A DNA stretch of 64,000 bases from Bathynomus jamesi (lineage: Eukaryota; Arthropoda; Malacostraca; Isopoda; Cirolanidae), in assembly GCA_023014485.1 (NCBI GenBank), contig JAJOZX010000937.1, forward strand, positions 633,501 through 697,500, given 5' to 3'. The notes beneath the pieces are model-generated. The model was not told the DNA's origin and did not search any database. It saw nothing but the letters and a program-made list of their open reading frames with translations. Of this stretch, positions 34,250 to 45,135 are shown piece by piece; the first letter of the stretch is position 1, and every line of letters starts with the position of its first letter. The translations under genes and the position numbers were made by a program.

Positions 34250-34857
34250 ACACTTTTAGCACTTTGGCCGACCTTCCATATAAATTCAAATGGCTTTTTT
34301 ATGGAACAGGTCACAAAAGAATAAAGAAATAAAAATAAATATAAATATTGTAAGTAGAGTCTACCAATTCAAGCTCAAGAGGGAGGTTTTACAATCGATT
34401 TAATAGATGCTGCCAAAATGATATATATGTCACTTATTAAAAAATAAAAATTGAAAGATAAATTTTAAGAGAGGCACACCAATTTATAAGGGAAAAAATT
34501 CCACCATATGCATATTATAGTCACAAACGAATACAAAAGTACAAATAAATATAAATTGAAAACAAAATGATCCTAGATGATATATAAAGAACAATAAAAT
34601 ATATATACAACCTATTTACGGTATATATACGAAATATAAACGCAATATATACAGAATATATATATATATATATATATATATGCATAAGGGAAAAAAATTA
34701 CCAAATTTGTTTTATAATTATTGTCTGAGAAAACGGTAGGTCGCAAAAGAATAAAGAAATAAAAATAATATAACTTGAAAAAATTACAAATAATACACGT
34801 ACACATATATACCCGCATACCCAAATATATATATACATATACACACATATATACAAA

Positions 34858-34900
<43 letters not shown>

Positions 34901-35149
34901 CAAGCTTGACCTTCACGAAATGAGAAATCATCCCGCAGAACCTTTGTGAGGTTGTAAGGTAAGGTAAGGTACATACACATATACATAATATATATATATA
35001 TTTAACTGCATACATACATACATACATACATATACACACATACATACACACTATACATACAAACACATTTAACTGCAATGACCACACACATACGCACATA
35101 CACATACATCCATACACATACACTCATACAGCAAAAAATTGAAAAATAA

Positions 35150-36751
35150 AATTGTAAGGGAAACAACCGACAAAAACAAATTTTTACAAAGATTTAACAA
35201 CCTGCCCTTTTGTTTAAATCCATTCTGAAGGAATTCAGAGCAACGGGATCAAGTTGAAACAGACCTTTACTCATGTTAAGGTTATTTGTAAGTTGAATTA
35301 TAGCCGACTCAAGAAATTTCTATTAACAATGTTGCTAGAGTGAAACAAAACTGAAACATTATTCCAATCAATACAATGGGATAACTCTGACAAATGGACA
35401 AAAAGGGCACTGGACAACTGTCCCGTTCTAACGGAATATTGATGCTGTTTTACACGCGTTTGCAAATCCTTTCCCGTCTGACCTATGTAAAGGAATCACA
35501 TTGCTTACACCCAATTTTATAGATAATGCCTAAATTATTGGTAGGGCTATTTTTTACTATGATGTTTTTCACAATATTGTTATATGAAAAAACTACACTG
35601 ATATCCAAAAGTTTAAGTACATTAGCAATGCCTAAGAAGCCCGGAAAAATGGAAGTACTAAAATATTCTTTGACAAGGTGCGAGTGTTATTATTCACACG
35701 ATAGAAGGTTCGTTTAGCCTTATTAAGACAAGATTCCATGAACGCAGAGGGTAACACAACTCACTTCCAATACCGTTGATATTTTCCAATTCGGCATCGA
35801 TGTATTCAGGACTGGCGATCCTAAGAGCGCGGAGAAACATTGAGGAAAATATGGCCTTTTAATAGGGGTGTCATGTCCAGAGTAAAAGTGTACGTAGGAC
35901 AAATTGTTGTTTTTTTCCGATATACTAAACTTAAAACCCGGGCTATCCCTATGAACACGCACATCCAAAAACGGGATTGAGTTGTCTTGTTCCACTTCTA
36001 AAGTAAATTTAATGGAGGGGACTTGGTCATTTAACTGAAGGAGGAAGTCATCCAGGTCACGATTCATGGGCCAGATACACAAAATATCGTCGACGTACCG
36101 CAACCAAGGGATGCCAACCCCCAGGATTCTCGGAATGTAAGTAATTTCAAAAAACTCCATATAAATATTGGAGAGAAGGGGCGACAAAGGGTTGCCCATG
36201 GCCATCCCAAAAACTTGTTGATAATGCTCGCCATTGAAAGTGAATTTACAATCCTTGATACAAAGCTTAATAAGCTCCAAAACAGTGTGTGCAGGTAATG
36301 GTAAATCATAATTATGTAATTCTCTGGCGAGAAAGTCAAGCATATCATCAATCGGAACTTTGTGAACAATGAACAAACGTCGAAACTGATCAATCTATCG
36401 TGGTATTAATGCAAACATTATTCAATTTTTCAGTGAGATCCATGGAATTTTTACGTGTGAATCAGAGACAGTTCCAAGAATGGGGGACAAAACATTAACA
36501 AGCCATTTGGAGAGTTTATAGGTAATAGAGCCCACCGAGCTAATAATAGGGCGCATAGGGTTACCCGGTTTGTGGGTTTTAATAAGACCATAAAGATAAG
36601 GCAAAGCAGGTGAAGTGGACAAAAAAAGGGGAATTAAATCCTTATGATCTTTGAGAATGCGTTTCAAGCCACTATTGAAAGATTTGATGACATCATCCTG
36701 TGGGTTCTTCCTAAGTTTCACGTGAAAAGTATTTATGATGAATAAAACCAC
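35150..36751 (-). pseudogene. Penelope-like reverse transcriptase with decayed GIY-YIG end
   Basis: From 36,751 downward: YLYGLIKTHKPGNPMRPIIS, then (new frame from about 36,376) ELIKLCIKDCKFTFNGEHYQ. The QVFGMAMGNPLSPLLSN block follows, then the catalytic WLRYVDDILC and SIPFLDVRVHR. All are PLE RT signatures. Further down, in broken frames at about 35,390-35,530, GIIYKIGCKQCD and DLQTRVKQHQYSVRTGQ represent the GIY-YIG domain. At least two frame breaks. Confidence 0.88.
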
Positions 36752-36771
36752 GAAGGAAAAAGAAACACAAA

Positions 36772-36810
36772 GGGGTGCTCAAGCGCTTTCGTCTAATGAC
36801 ATCCTCAGGA
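36772..36810 (-). ncRNA. Hammerhead-like motif, PLE2 copy 2
   Basis: The same 36-base core as copy 1 in the same orientation (CTGAGGA, GTC-ATTA-GAC stem, GAAA). It sits just upstream of the minus-strand RT gene start, where a 5' pLTR ribozyme is expected. Confidence 0.5.
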
Positions 36811-37078
36811 ACACTGCATATGTGGTAATTTTTTCCCTTATAAATTGGTGTGCCTCTCTTAAAATTTATCTTTCAATTTTATTTTTTAATAATGTGACAT
36901 ATATATCATTTTTGGCAGCATCTATTAAATCGATTGTAAAACCTCCCTCTTGAGCTTGAATTGGTAGACTCTACTTACAATATTTATATTTATTTTTATT
37001 TCTTTATTCTTTTGTGACCTGTTCCATAAAAAAGCCATTTGAATTTATATGGAAGGTCGGCCAAAGTGCTAAAAGTGT

Positions 37079-37114
<36 letters not shown>

Positions 37115-37473
37115 ATATATATGTATATATATATATATATATGTATGTATATGTATTTATGGGTTTTTTTTTATTTGCCTGTTTATTTCTTTATGATTAT
37201 TTAGGCTGTGACATATATATCACTAAGGCACTATTTTGTAATTAATTTTTTCTCAATTTATATTTATTTTATTTTATTTCTTTATTTTTCTGTGACCATA
37301 TAAATGTTGGCTCCTCCCACAATTTTTTTCTTTGCTTACTATATATATGTATATATTTATATATATCTAATATTATGTATATATATATATGTATATATAT
37401 GTGAATGTGTATGTATGTATGTTTATTTTTGTAACCTATATATTGCCTTGATCTGTCCTTTCACTCCAGTGTT

Positions 37474-37510
37474 CCTGAGGATGTCATTAAACGAAAGCGC
37501 TTGAGCACCC
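37474..37510 (+). ncRNA. Hammerhead-like motif, PLE2 copy 3 (inverted)
   Basis: Plus-strand CTGAGGA, then GTCATTAAAC (one stem II pair broken by G to A), then GAAAGCGC. It is the inverted partner of copies 1 and 2. Confidence 0.45.
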
Positions 37511-37583
37511 CTTTGTGTTTCTTTTTCCTTCGTGGTTTTATTCATCATAAATACTTTTCACGTGTCACTTTCGTGAAATAATT

Positions 37584-37623
<40 letters not shown>

Positions 37624-39236
37624 GGTATTCTTGCCAATCACAATTATATCTATTGTTTTTATACCAGTATTCTGGATATTATACCAGTACCTTGATATTG
37701 AAACTAGCATATAGCTCTACCCAATCTAGTGATGATTCTTCCATGGAAATGTAGGTTAACAAAAAGGTTAAAAAAAGGTGAATATTTTCCTTTTCTATCT
37801 GGATATATATACTGGTACTCTTGCCAATCACAATTATGTATATTGTTTGAAACGAGGAAGAATGTTTTATGTTCTAGTTAAAAAATATATATACATATAA
37901 AAATGAGGGTTTGTTTTTCCTTTCTATTATATACTTTTTGCGTGATTCAATTTTTCTAAAGATGACTATATACTATAGTATATATACTAGGTATAACCGT
38001 ATAAGCATGGTAGTATAGTAAATTATAGGTAATACTAATATACTTATTAGATTAAAGGAAAAAAAATATGGAATAAGTTTAAAACAATAAAAAACAAAAA
38101 AAACAGACTACCTTCGTTTTAAACAAAAAAAACGACAAAAAAAAACAAAAAAAAACGACACAATAAAAAACGACTCACATCACTAGGTTGTATCGACAGC
38201 GCTTCCCAAACAGACGTGTGCCAAACCACCAAACGTTTGCGCATTTGCATCGGCGACTGCGAGAAACTGGAACATTCCATGCAAACATGCATGACACTGG
38301 TCGGGAGAGAAACGTGCGGACTCCTGACATGGAAGAAGAAATCCTACGGCGATTTGAGGACAATCCAAGCGCAAGCACGCGAGGTGTTGCACGTATCCTC
38401 GGTGTGAACCACGACCTGGTCTGGAGTGTTGCACGAGCAGCAGTTACATCCGTTTCATCGGCAGAGAGTCCAAGCATTACAACCTCGGATTACCCTCTTC
38501 ATGTGGAATTCGCACGCTGGTTTCTGCAGCAGACAGCGGTTTCAGCCTAATTTTCCGGCTTATGTGCTGTTCTCAGATGAGGCCTGTTTCATACGTGAGG
38601 GTGTGTTTAACATGCACAATTCTCACGTGTGGGCGCACGCAAATCCACATGCTACACGGGTTTTGTAATGCCTGGACTCTCTGACGATGAACGGATGTAA
38701 CTGCTGCTCGTGCAACACTCTCCAGACCAGGTCGTGGTTCACACCGAGGATACGTGCAACACCTCGCGTGCTTGCGCTTGGATTGTCCTCAAATCGCCGT
38801 AGGATTTCTTCTTCCATGTCAGGATGCGCACGTTTCTCTCCCGACCAGTGTCATGCATGTTTGCATGGAATGTTCCAGTTTCTCGCAGTCGCCGATGCAA
38901 ATGCGCAAACGTTTGGTGGTTTGGCACACGTCTGTTTGGGAAGGGCTGTCGGTACAACCTCACAGCAGCTCTTCCGTTTCCATTGGCAGCCCATACACCA
39001 TATGCATGTCAACCATCTCAGCAGTCGTGAAGCGCTCCGTGTTACGCGTACTACGTCCGATTTAAGAATGCCCGCGGCAAGCGCGAGTCTAGCCCTTCAC
39101 CTTTTAGCCAATTGCAGCGGCGCCCTCTCGCGCGAATGGTGACGTCAGCGGACATACACTTATAGACGAAAAGGGGTTGTCTTCTTGTTGCCTATCCCCC
39201 ATTACAATTTGTACAGAAGTTTTCAAACACCCTGTA

Positions 39237-39288
39237 TATATATATATATATATAATATATATATCTATATAATATATATATTATAAAT
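39237..39288. repeat. (TA)n tract
   Basis: Imperfect TA repeat between the foldback Tc1/mariner element and the tRNA-like palindrome. A matching tract lies on the other side at 39,800-39,846. Confidence 0.9.
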
Positions 39289-39386
39289 AAAAACTGCAAA
39301 CACGCAGTATAATTAACGTAAAGAACGACGCTTGTATAGGAGAATATTCCGCGCAGATGAGGGGAGAACGAAACAAATGAAAAAAT

Positions 39387-39463
39387 GAGGTAACCACCCG
39401 GGAATCGAACCCGGGATCTTCCGATTGCCGGTCAGATATGATAACCATTACACCATGGGCCTC
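39387..39463 (-). tRNA. tRNA-like sequence (left arm), probably not a functional tRNA
   Basis: On the complement, box A TGGTGTAATGG and box B GGTTCGATTCC are canonical, as in tRNA-Gln/Glu-type genes. The anticodon stem TCTGA/TCGGA closes a loop CCGGCAA (would read GGC at 34-36, but with C instead of the invariant U33). The T stem CCGGG/CCCGG is perfect. The acceptor stem (about AGGCCCA against TGGTTAC) pairs poorly. This fits a tRNA-derived repeat or a decayed gene. Confidence 0.5.
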
Positions 39464-39651
39464 ACTCGATCAAATGCCGTAATTCTCCTACATACGCGCA
39501 GAAACCAATGCCCCAAGGGGGCACCTCCGCATGCCGTACATTATACTGCGTTTGCAGTTAAAATGTATATAATTGTACGGCATGCGGGAGGTGCCCCCTT
39601 GGGGCATTGGTTTCTGCGCGTATGTAGGAGAATTACGGCATTTGATCGAGT

Positions 39652-39726
39652 GAGGCCCATGGTGTAATGGTTATCATATCTGACCGGCAATCGGAAGATC
39701 CCGGTTCGATTCCCGGTGGTTACCTC
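39652..39726 (+). tRNA. tRNA-like sequence (right arm), probably not a functional tRNA
   Basis: The same sequence as the left arm on the opposite strand, two bases shorter in the T stem (CCCGG instead of CCCGGG on both sides). Boxes A and B are intact. Pol III transcription from both would run divergently outward from the loop's far sides, giving RNAs complementary to each other. Confidence 0.5.
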
Positions 39727-39878
39727 ATTTTTTTCATTTGTTTCGTTCTCCCTCCTCATCTTGCGCGGATATTCTCCTATACAAGCGTCGTTCTTTACTA
39801 TATATATATTATATATATTATATTATATATATATATATATATATATGCACTAGAATCAAAATAACGTGACCTTATTAA

Positions 39879-40014
39879 TAAGCAAACAACCACAAGGAAA
39901 AAGGAAACACAAAGTCTAGCGCTTTCGTGATATATTCACATTATCAAGGAAGATTAATGTGAATATATCACGAAGCGCTCGGACTTTGTGTTTCCTTTTC
40001 CTTGTGGTTGTTTG

Positions 40015-40019
<5 letters not shown>
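39879..40019. repeat. Small hammerhead-like foldback (PLE end remnant)
   Basis: The arms 39,879-39,944 and 39,955-40,019 are inverted copies. The complement of the left arm reads a TTGATAATGTG...CACGAAAGCGCTAGACTTTGTGTTTCC pattern, related to the PLE2 terminal repeat (GAAAGCGCTTGAGCACC...TTTGTGTTTC). The right arm has lost one A of GAAA. A (TA)n tract follows at 40,017-40,060. Confidence 0.7.
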
Positions 40020-40061
<42 letters not shown>

Positions 40062-40409
40062 TACTGAGTGAAATTCAGTAAAATTAAGAAAGTGCAAGAG
40101 TGTTTACATAAATTATCACCAGTTTAACGTATATATTTAAACTGTAATACGTTGGCATTCAAGAAATTTTGAAAAACAGAAAAAGGTCATAAAACGAAAG
40201 GTCACAAAACCCTCGTGACCATCGAAAGGAAAGAAAAGGGAAGAAAGGAAAAAAAATTAAATTTGTGTGTGTATTTCTTTTTACGTTAATTAATGAATAG
40301 CATGACCATGGGTCCAAATTCTCACTTAATCTGCAATTTATGTAATCTGGAAACAACTGAAAACACGCGAAAGGAATATGGCAGAAATGACTATAAGTAC
40401 CTCAAACAG

Positions 40410-43400
40410 TAAGGTGGAGTGAAAAAATCAAAAGTGCCAGGATCAAAATTAAGGGGGTCTAGATAGTTGTCTTTTGTCCAGGATTAAACTTTAAAACCAA
40501 TTTTGGGTAGTTGCATACAAAACTGCGACAACCTGCCAATTTATACAAATCGTATGTGCATGCGACCAAAATTTGAACCCAGTGACCTATCTCGGGTTCT
40601 GGACATGATAGAAAGACAATTTAAAAACTGTTTATGATGTATTTTTTACCTCTGAAGCAGATTAAAACATTTGCAGAGGGCTGCAGGCTCAATAATGCAT
40701 GAAAAATTCCATATTTCGTCATTTTTGCTCAAAAAATGCAATTTTTCTGTCCTTTTTCTCCAAATATTTTGTTTTTTATTGAAATTATATTTTATATTTT
40801 TCTTTTCAGGTTGAATTTATAGAATTGACAAATACATGTATTTTAATAACCTTATTGCCAAGAAATACTGCATAGTAGGATGTTAAGATGCAGTGACAGT
40901 TAAAATTCTTGATGGAGGTCACAGATTTTCAAGCACAGACTCATTCTCCAACAGAAAGCTTCCTCTTGGTAAAGATGTTATCCAACGTGTAATGGCGGAA
41001 GAGAAATGGACAACCAGACAAGCAGCTGATACGGTTGCACTAAGTCTGATTGAACGCTGGATTTGGTGCAATGTCTATACAATTTCACGCCCAAGTGTCA
41101 CCAGCAAGATTCAGGATCTAGGCAAAGATTTTTCGAGGTAGGACTCAAATTTTCAGTGCCTTATAAAAAGATTGAAATATGTCATGCTTTGTAAATTTTG
41201 TAGTTACATTTATTTGTTTGGGACAGTAATTTCATTAATATAATAATGTGATTCAGTGATTTGCAAATCATAAGAATGATTAGTAATAAATTCTGTTTTG
41301 ACTAGAAGTAACAATTGAAATTTGCATTCACAACATTAAAGTTTTGGTAATTTTGTAAGTTTGATATATATCCAAAAAAGAAACATGGTGACAAATTCCG
41401 GACTGATCTTTCTTTCTTCCTTCCTTCATTGAAAAAACTTACAAGTTGTTTGACATCTTCTTCTGTGAGGACTCAAATCGGAGAAGAGATTTGGAACATT
41501 TGTATCAACTTAAAATGACAGACGACGACTATGCTTTCTATGAGGACCAGAAAACAGCTAGAATAGGACGATACGTTGGTTTTAAGGAACGCCTTACATC
41601 GGCAGACATCAGATACAAAAGGAGAGTATCGCTGAGTTTGACCTATATAAATTAAAAAACTTTTGATTAATGGCCACCGAAAATCTGGGTTTCTTGAAAC
41701 GATTGTGCTACAAATTATAAAATTTTATTTTTGCGTTTTTGGTAAACTATCTTGTATCATAATCATATTGTATTTTATTATCCCCAGGGAAGAGCTCAGA
41801 AGAGTTTTTCAAGTTGTTCCATCAAGCTCAGCAGCAACACATGACAGTGATCTCGACAGTCTCTCAAGTCCGGGCAGCCTGGAACATCTTGTTAGAATAT
41901 TAACTTGATATAAAATAAATGTCTTTTACCAGATATCAGGTAAATGACAGAGCCGGAGCAGCAGCTGCATCAGCAGTTTTAGAGGATTATGGAATTATCA
42001 CTCATAAAATGATACTGATAAGATGAACGTAATTGACAGGTAACAGTCCAATTATCCTGGACATTAGTATATGATTCAAATAAAGTATTTCACAAAAAGG
42101 CATACGTTTCAAACAAGTATTGAAATTTAAATATTGTTGTCAAAACCTATGGAGCTTGCTTAAATAACTGTCTTTAAAAATTGAATAAATTTGCACTATG
42201 AACTAACTATGAAGCCAATTAGGAATTCAAAATTTCCAGTTATTCCTAATGAAGTACTGGAGGACCTCAGCACTGATCAGTACCTTATTATATGCTTACA
42301 GAATCTGTATGACTGTTATGCTTGGCTGTGTTGATCCTGATCTCGAGCTCCTTGAAGTTGGACTGATTTGTCATTCAAGGTGGTTGACTCTGGCATGTAG
42401 AATCCTCAGATTTTATACATCTCAAAGGAAGCCTTCCAAAGTTCTGGTCACACTCGCAGATTTTTGTATCTTGGTCTATTTTCCAAGTTGGTTCCAGATT
42501 AAGGACGAGTATCGATGCACACATAGATGGTGCTAAGAACTTTTAGGATATGCTCCAAAGGATCCTGAAATTTCCTCACAAGGAAGCCAGGGAGATAGCC
42601 CTAAAAACTCTCTACCAAAATGCATACTATGCTCACCCTGAAAACATATTAATTGCCATGCTTGCTGATTCAGACCCACAAATCCGTAACATCGCAGTTA
42701 ACAAGGTACTTTTGGTCAGAGGGAATGAATCAGTTGAAACAGTGATAGACAATGACTTCGAAGGTGGTGACCTGATAATTGATTCAGATGAGGATATTGA
42801 AGTCCCGGAGTTACAGCCTGACTCGAATGTTGTGTGAGAGATGGTAGTGTCAGGAGATTCATGGTGCCTAAAATCTATAACGAAGCTCGAGGGTATCTTA
42901 AAATGATAAACTTAAATTCACCTGACATTCATGAGCCCCCTATCATAGCATCTCTAACCCATGAAGAACTCAAACATAAAGCAAGCACTGAAACTCAACC
43001 AGCCTTGTCATAATCAGGCTGTAGAGAGGCACATTAAACTTGTAATGGAGGCTTCCTCAACTGTGGTAGGATTTGAACGTCATGATGGCATTATTCGATA
43101 AAAGATAAAATCAAGAAAACTGATGAAAGTGTTCAACACAAAAATACAACATTCTGAAGCTGTTTAGATGATTATTTTTTACAACTTTGTTTCAGAAGAA
43201 AATTTTGCATATTTACCACAAATTGTCTAAAAAATTTACCAAAAAAAAAAGTGCTGAAAATTGCAATTTTTGGCCCAAAATAAATATAAATATGGATATT
43301 TTGAGGCATTATTGAGCCTGCAGTCCTCTGCAAATGTTTTAATCTGCTTCAGAGGTAAAAAAATATATCAAAGTTTTTAAATTGTCTTTCATGTCTAGAA

Positions 43401-43590
43401 CCTGAGATAGGTCACCGAGTTCAAATTTTGGTCGCGCACACATACAATTTGTATAAATTGGCCAGTAGCAGTCACAGTTTTCTATGCAACCACCAAAAAT
43501 CAGTTTTAAAGTTTAATCCTGGACAAAAGACAACTATCTAGACCCCCTCAATTTTGATCCTGGCACTTTTAATTTTTTCACTCCACCCTA
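40410..43590 (+). mobile_element. Long-TIR HPEN-related transposon, copy D, 3.2 kb
   Basis: Inverted repeats of about 335 bp (40,410-40,748 and 43,253-43,590) start TAAGGTGGAGTGAAAAAAT and TAGGGTGGAGTGAAAAAAT. The flanking 9-bp direct repeat CTCAAACAG lies at 40,401-40,409 and 43,591-43,599, and the LINE frame rejoins there. A 9-bp duplication with long TIRs is MULE-like, but the protein resembles the HPEN group. Confidence 0.88.
40893..42837 (+). pseudogene. HPEN-related transposase, copy D, fragments
   Basis: Fragments in order: FSNRKLPLGKDVIQRVMAEEK and LSLIERWIWCNVYTISRPSV (40,893-41,141); LFDIFFCEDSNRRRDLEHLYQLKMTDDDYAFYEDQK (41,440-41,600, tail decayed); a core piece at about 42,200-42,540 that includes a WFQIKDEY-like stretch; and AYYAHPENILIAMLADSDPQIRNI with an acidic tail (42,550-42,837). 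The HPENIL block is the shared hallmark with copies A-C. Downstream a decayed CHNQAVERHIKLVMEAS-like sense (about 43,005-43,060) matches their C-terminus. Confidence 0.7.
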
Positions 43591-45135
43591 CTCAAACAGC
43601 TACGTAGAATGTGTAGCAGCAATTGAAAAAATTAAATATGGTACTCATTGTAATAATATACAGATCCCCAAACACGCCAACCTCAAAATTTTCAGATTCC
43701 ATTACAGAGGTAAAAAACTGCGTAAAAGATCTACACTGCAACTCCATATATTTTTCTCTGTGGTGATTTTAATTTAACATTCATGGAATATAAAAGGATA
43801 GGAAAAAATATATGTATACACTAGACAAGGGGGACACATGTAAAGACGAGGAGCAGGTAAAAATACTACTAGCTCTAGCTGGTGAATTTATGTTAACAGA
43901 AGAAATAACAGAACACACAAGAAAAAACAACTGCCTAGATTTGGTGTTCACAAACAACAGCAACCTAATGGATAATGTAGAAATATCCCCAACTATAATA
44001 ATAGACCACAACATTATTAAAATAACAACCACTATAAAAGCAACAGGAAAGGAAAGAACACGAACAACAGAAAGAAGCAAATTCGAAATTTTTAATTTTC
44101 ACTCCAAAGCTATAAATAAACCGGGAAGATGTTGCATCCAGCATGGAAGTAAGATTGGAAAACCATTTTCGAGGCCAAGACAACGGAAGAGATGCTAATG
44201 ACTTTAGAGGAGAAGACGCTGGAAATTGTGGAAAGACATGTCCCAAAAATACAAAAATGAGGAAAGAGAAGCAGGTTCGAGAGAGAAAAAGAGGTCATTG
44301 TTCCAAAAGAGAAAAAAAGTGACTGCAAAATTAAGAACTGTAAAGATAGCAACATCAGAAAAATATTAAATGATAAACTGCAGAGTATCGATGACGTCAT
44401 ACAGGAACTAATTGAGAAGCATACACAAAAAGACGACGACGACGACGCTATACAAGCGATAAAGGTTAACTCAAAGTACTTCTATAATTTTGCAAAAAGG
44501 AAGTCGAAAAACCATGCGACTGTCGGACCTCTAAAAAACGAAAACTGTGCTTTATCTGATGATCTAACAGAAGTATCTGAAATATTAAGAGTTCAGTACG
44601 AATCATCTTTCAGTATCCCAAAACTGACAAACTGATATGCGATAGAAACGCGTTCTTTGAAGAAGAACTACAAGGGGAAAGTATAACGTACTTCGACTTT
44701 ACGACAGATGATATTACACAAGCTATAGGGATACTAAAAGCACACTCAGCGGCAGGACTGGATAAATGGAATGTCACACTGATCAAAAACTGCAAGAACG
44801 CAATCGCCGAGTCTCTATATTGGATATGGAGACGATCACTAGACATGGGAGAAATACCGGGCATCCTGAAGAGCGCGAACATAGTCCCAATATACAAAGG
44901 ATAAGACCGATCCGAGGCAAAAAAACTATAGGCCAGTGTCGCTTACATCTCATCTCACTGAAATATTTGAAAGAATAGTTAGACAGAAAATCTATGACTT
45001 TTTGGAAACTCAGAAAAAATTCAATGATAACCAACATGGGTTTCGGTCAGGCAGATCATGCCTATCATAACTAATGGAACACTACAACATTATTACTGAT
45101 GCACTTGAAAGTAATGAAAACTATGATGTAATATA

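Larger units (their letters stand above)
33779..37563 (-). mobile_element. Palindromic Penelope-like element (PLE2)
   Basis: The arms 33,779-34,500 and 36,827-37,549 are inverted copies about 720 bp long. A third copy of the terminal segment at 36,719-36,815 is inverted relative to 37,466-37,563 and direct relative to 33,779. So the coding part (minus strand) lies between two same-orientation terminal repeats, with an extra inverted copy upstream. This is the pLTR plus inverted-tail layout known for PLEs. (TA)n tracts flank both sides and occur inside the arms. Confidence 0.88.
32840..38185. mobile_element. hAT element (TAGTGATGT ends) with nested PLE
   Basis: Terminal TAGTGATGT and its complement ACATCACTA are each followed inward by A/T homopolymer and CGTTTTTT motifs. 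It is flanked by perfect 8-bp duplications GGTTGTAT (32,832-32,839 and 38,186-38,193), and removal restores the host transposase frame. Its own content is poor: sequence around 33,590-33,700 is repeated with changes at about 37,725-37,800, bracketing the PLE. No intact hAT gene remains. Open stretches over the microsatellite parts (33,181-33,370) are not genes. Confidence 0.9.
32750..38683 (+). pseudogene. DUF4817-type transposase, split by hAT insertion
   Basis: It starts at ATG 32,750 with the MERFTTAEMADMHMVYGAA motif and NGRAAVRLY, then breaks at 32,839 where the 5.3 kb hAT is inserted. It resumes at 38,194 in the same frame with RQRFPNRRVPNHQTFAHLHR, EEEILRRFEDNPSASTRGVARIL, HFEFARWFLQ-type sequence and YVLFSDEACFIREGVFNMHN. 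That last motif supplies the first catalytic Asp. The C-terminal catalytic half is absent and the right arm simply mirrors the N-terminal half on the minus strand. Confidence 0.85.
32552..39234. mobile_element. Foldback DUF4817-type Tc1/mariner element (with nested hAT)
   Basis: Both ends read CAGGGTGTTTGAAAAC inward. Excluding the nested hAT, the left arm (32,552-32,839 plus 38,194-38,483) and the right arm (38,667-39,234) are inverted copies about 570 bp long. The 183-bp spacer carries the catalytic region. The arms differ by scattered substitutions, for example the right arm reads RLYRQPFPNRR where the left reads RLYRQRFPNRR. The right end is followed by TA; the left is in a TA/CA repeat. 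Confidence 0.88.
39318..39799. repeat. Palindrome with two head-to-head tRNA-like genes
   Basis: The arms 39,318-39,542 and 39,573-39,799 are near-identical inverted copies of about 225 bp around a 30-bp loop, set between (TA)n tracts. Each arm holds one tRNA-like sequence, plus CGCATGCCGTAC and GCCCCAAGGGGGCACCTCC segments. The loop and the outer left edge share an ACTGCAAAC(AC)GCAGTATAAT motif in opposite orientation. No protein coding. It looks like a foldback built from a tRNA-derived unit. Confidence 0.88.

Noticed and set aside
33181..35123. Long open frames rich in Tyr, Ile and Val (e.g. 33,181-33,627 plus; 34,612-35,123 minus)
   Set aside because: They are translations of TA/CA microsatellites and PLE arms. 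No domain and extreme composition.
39387..39726. Functional tRNA-Ala(GGC) genes
   Set aside because: Anticodon position would read GGC, but U33 is replaced by C, the acceptor stem mispairs, and both lie in a palindrome. Kept only as tRNA-like.
39318..40019. CRISPR-like or other prokaryotic repeat array
   Set aside because: The repeats are inverted, not regularly spaced direct repeats, and the context is a eukaryotic transposon landscape.
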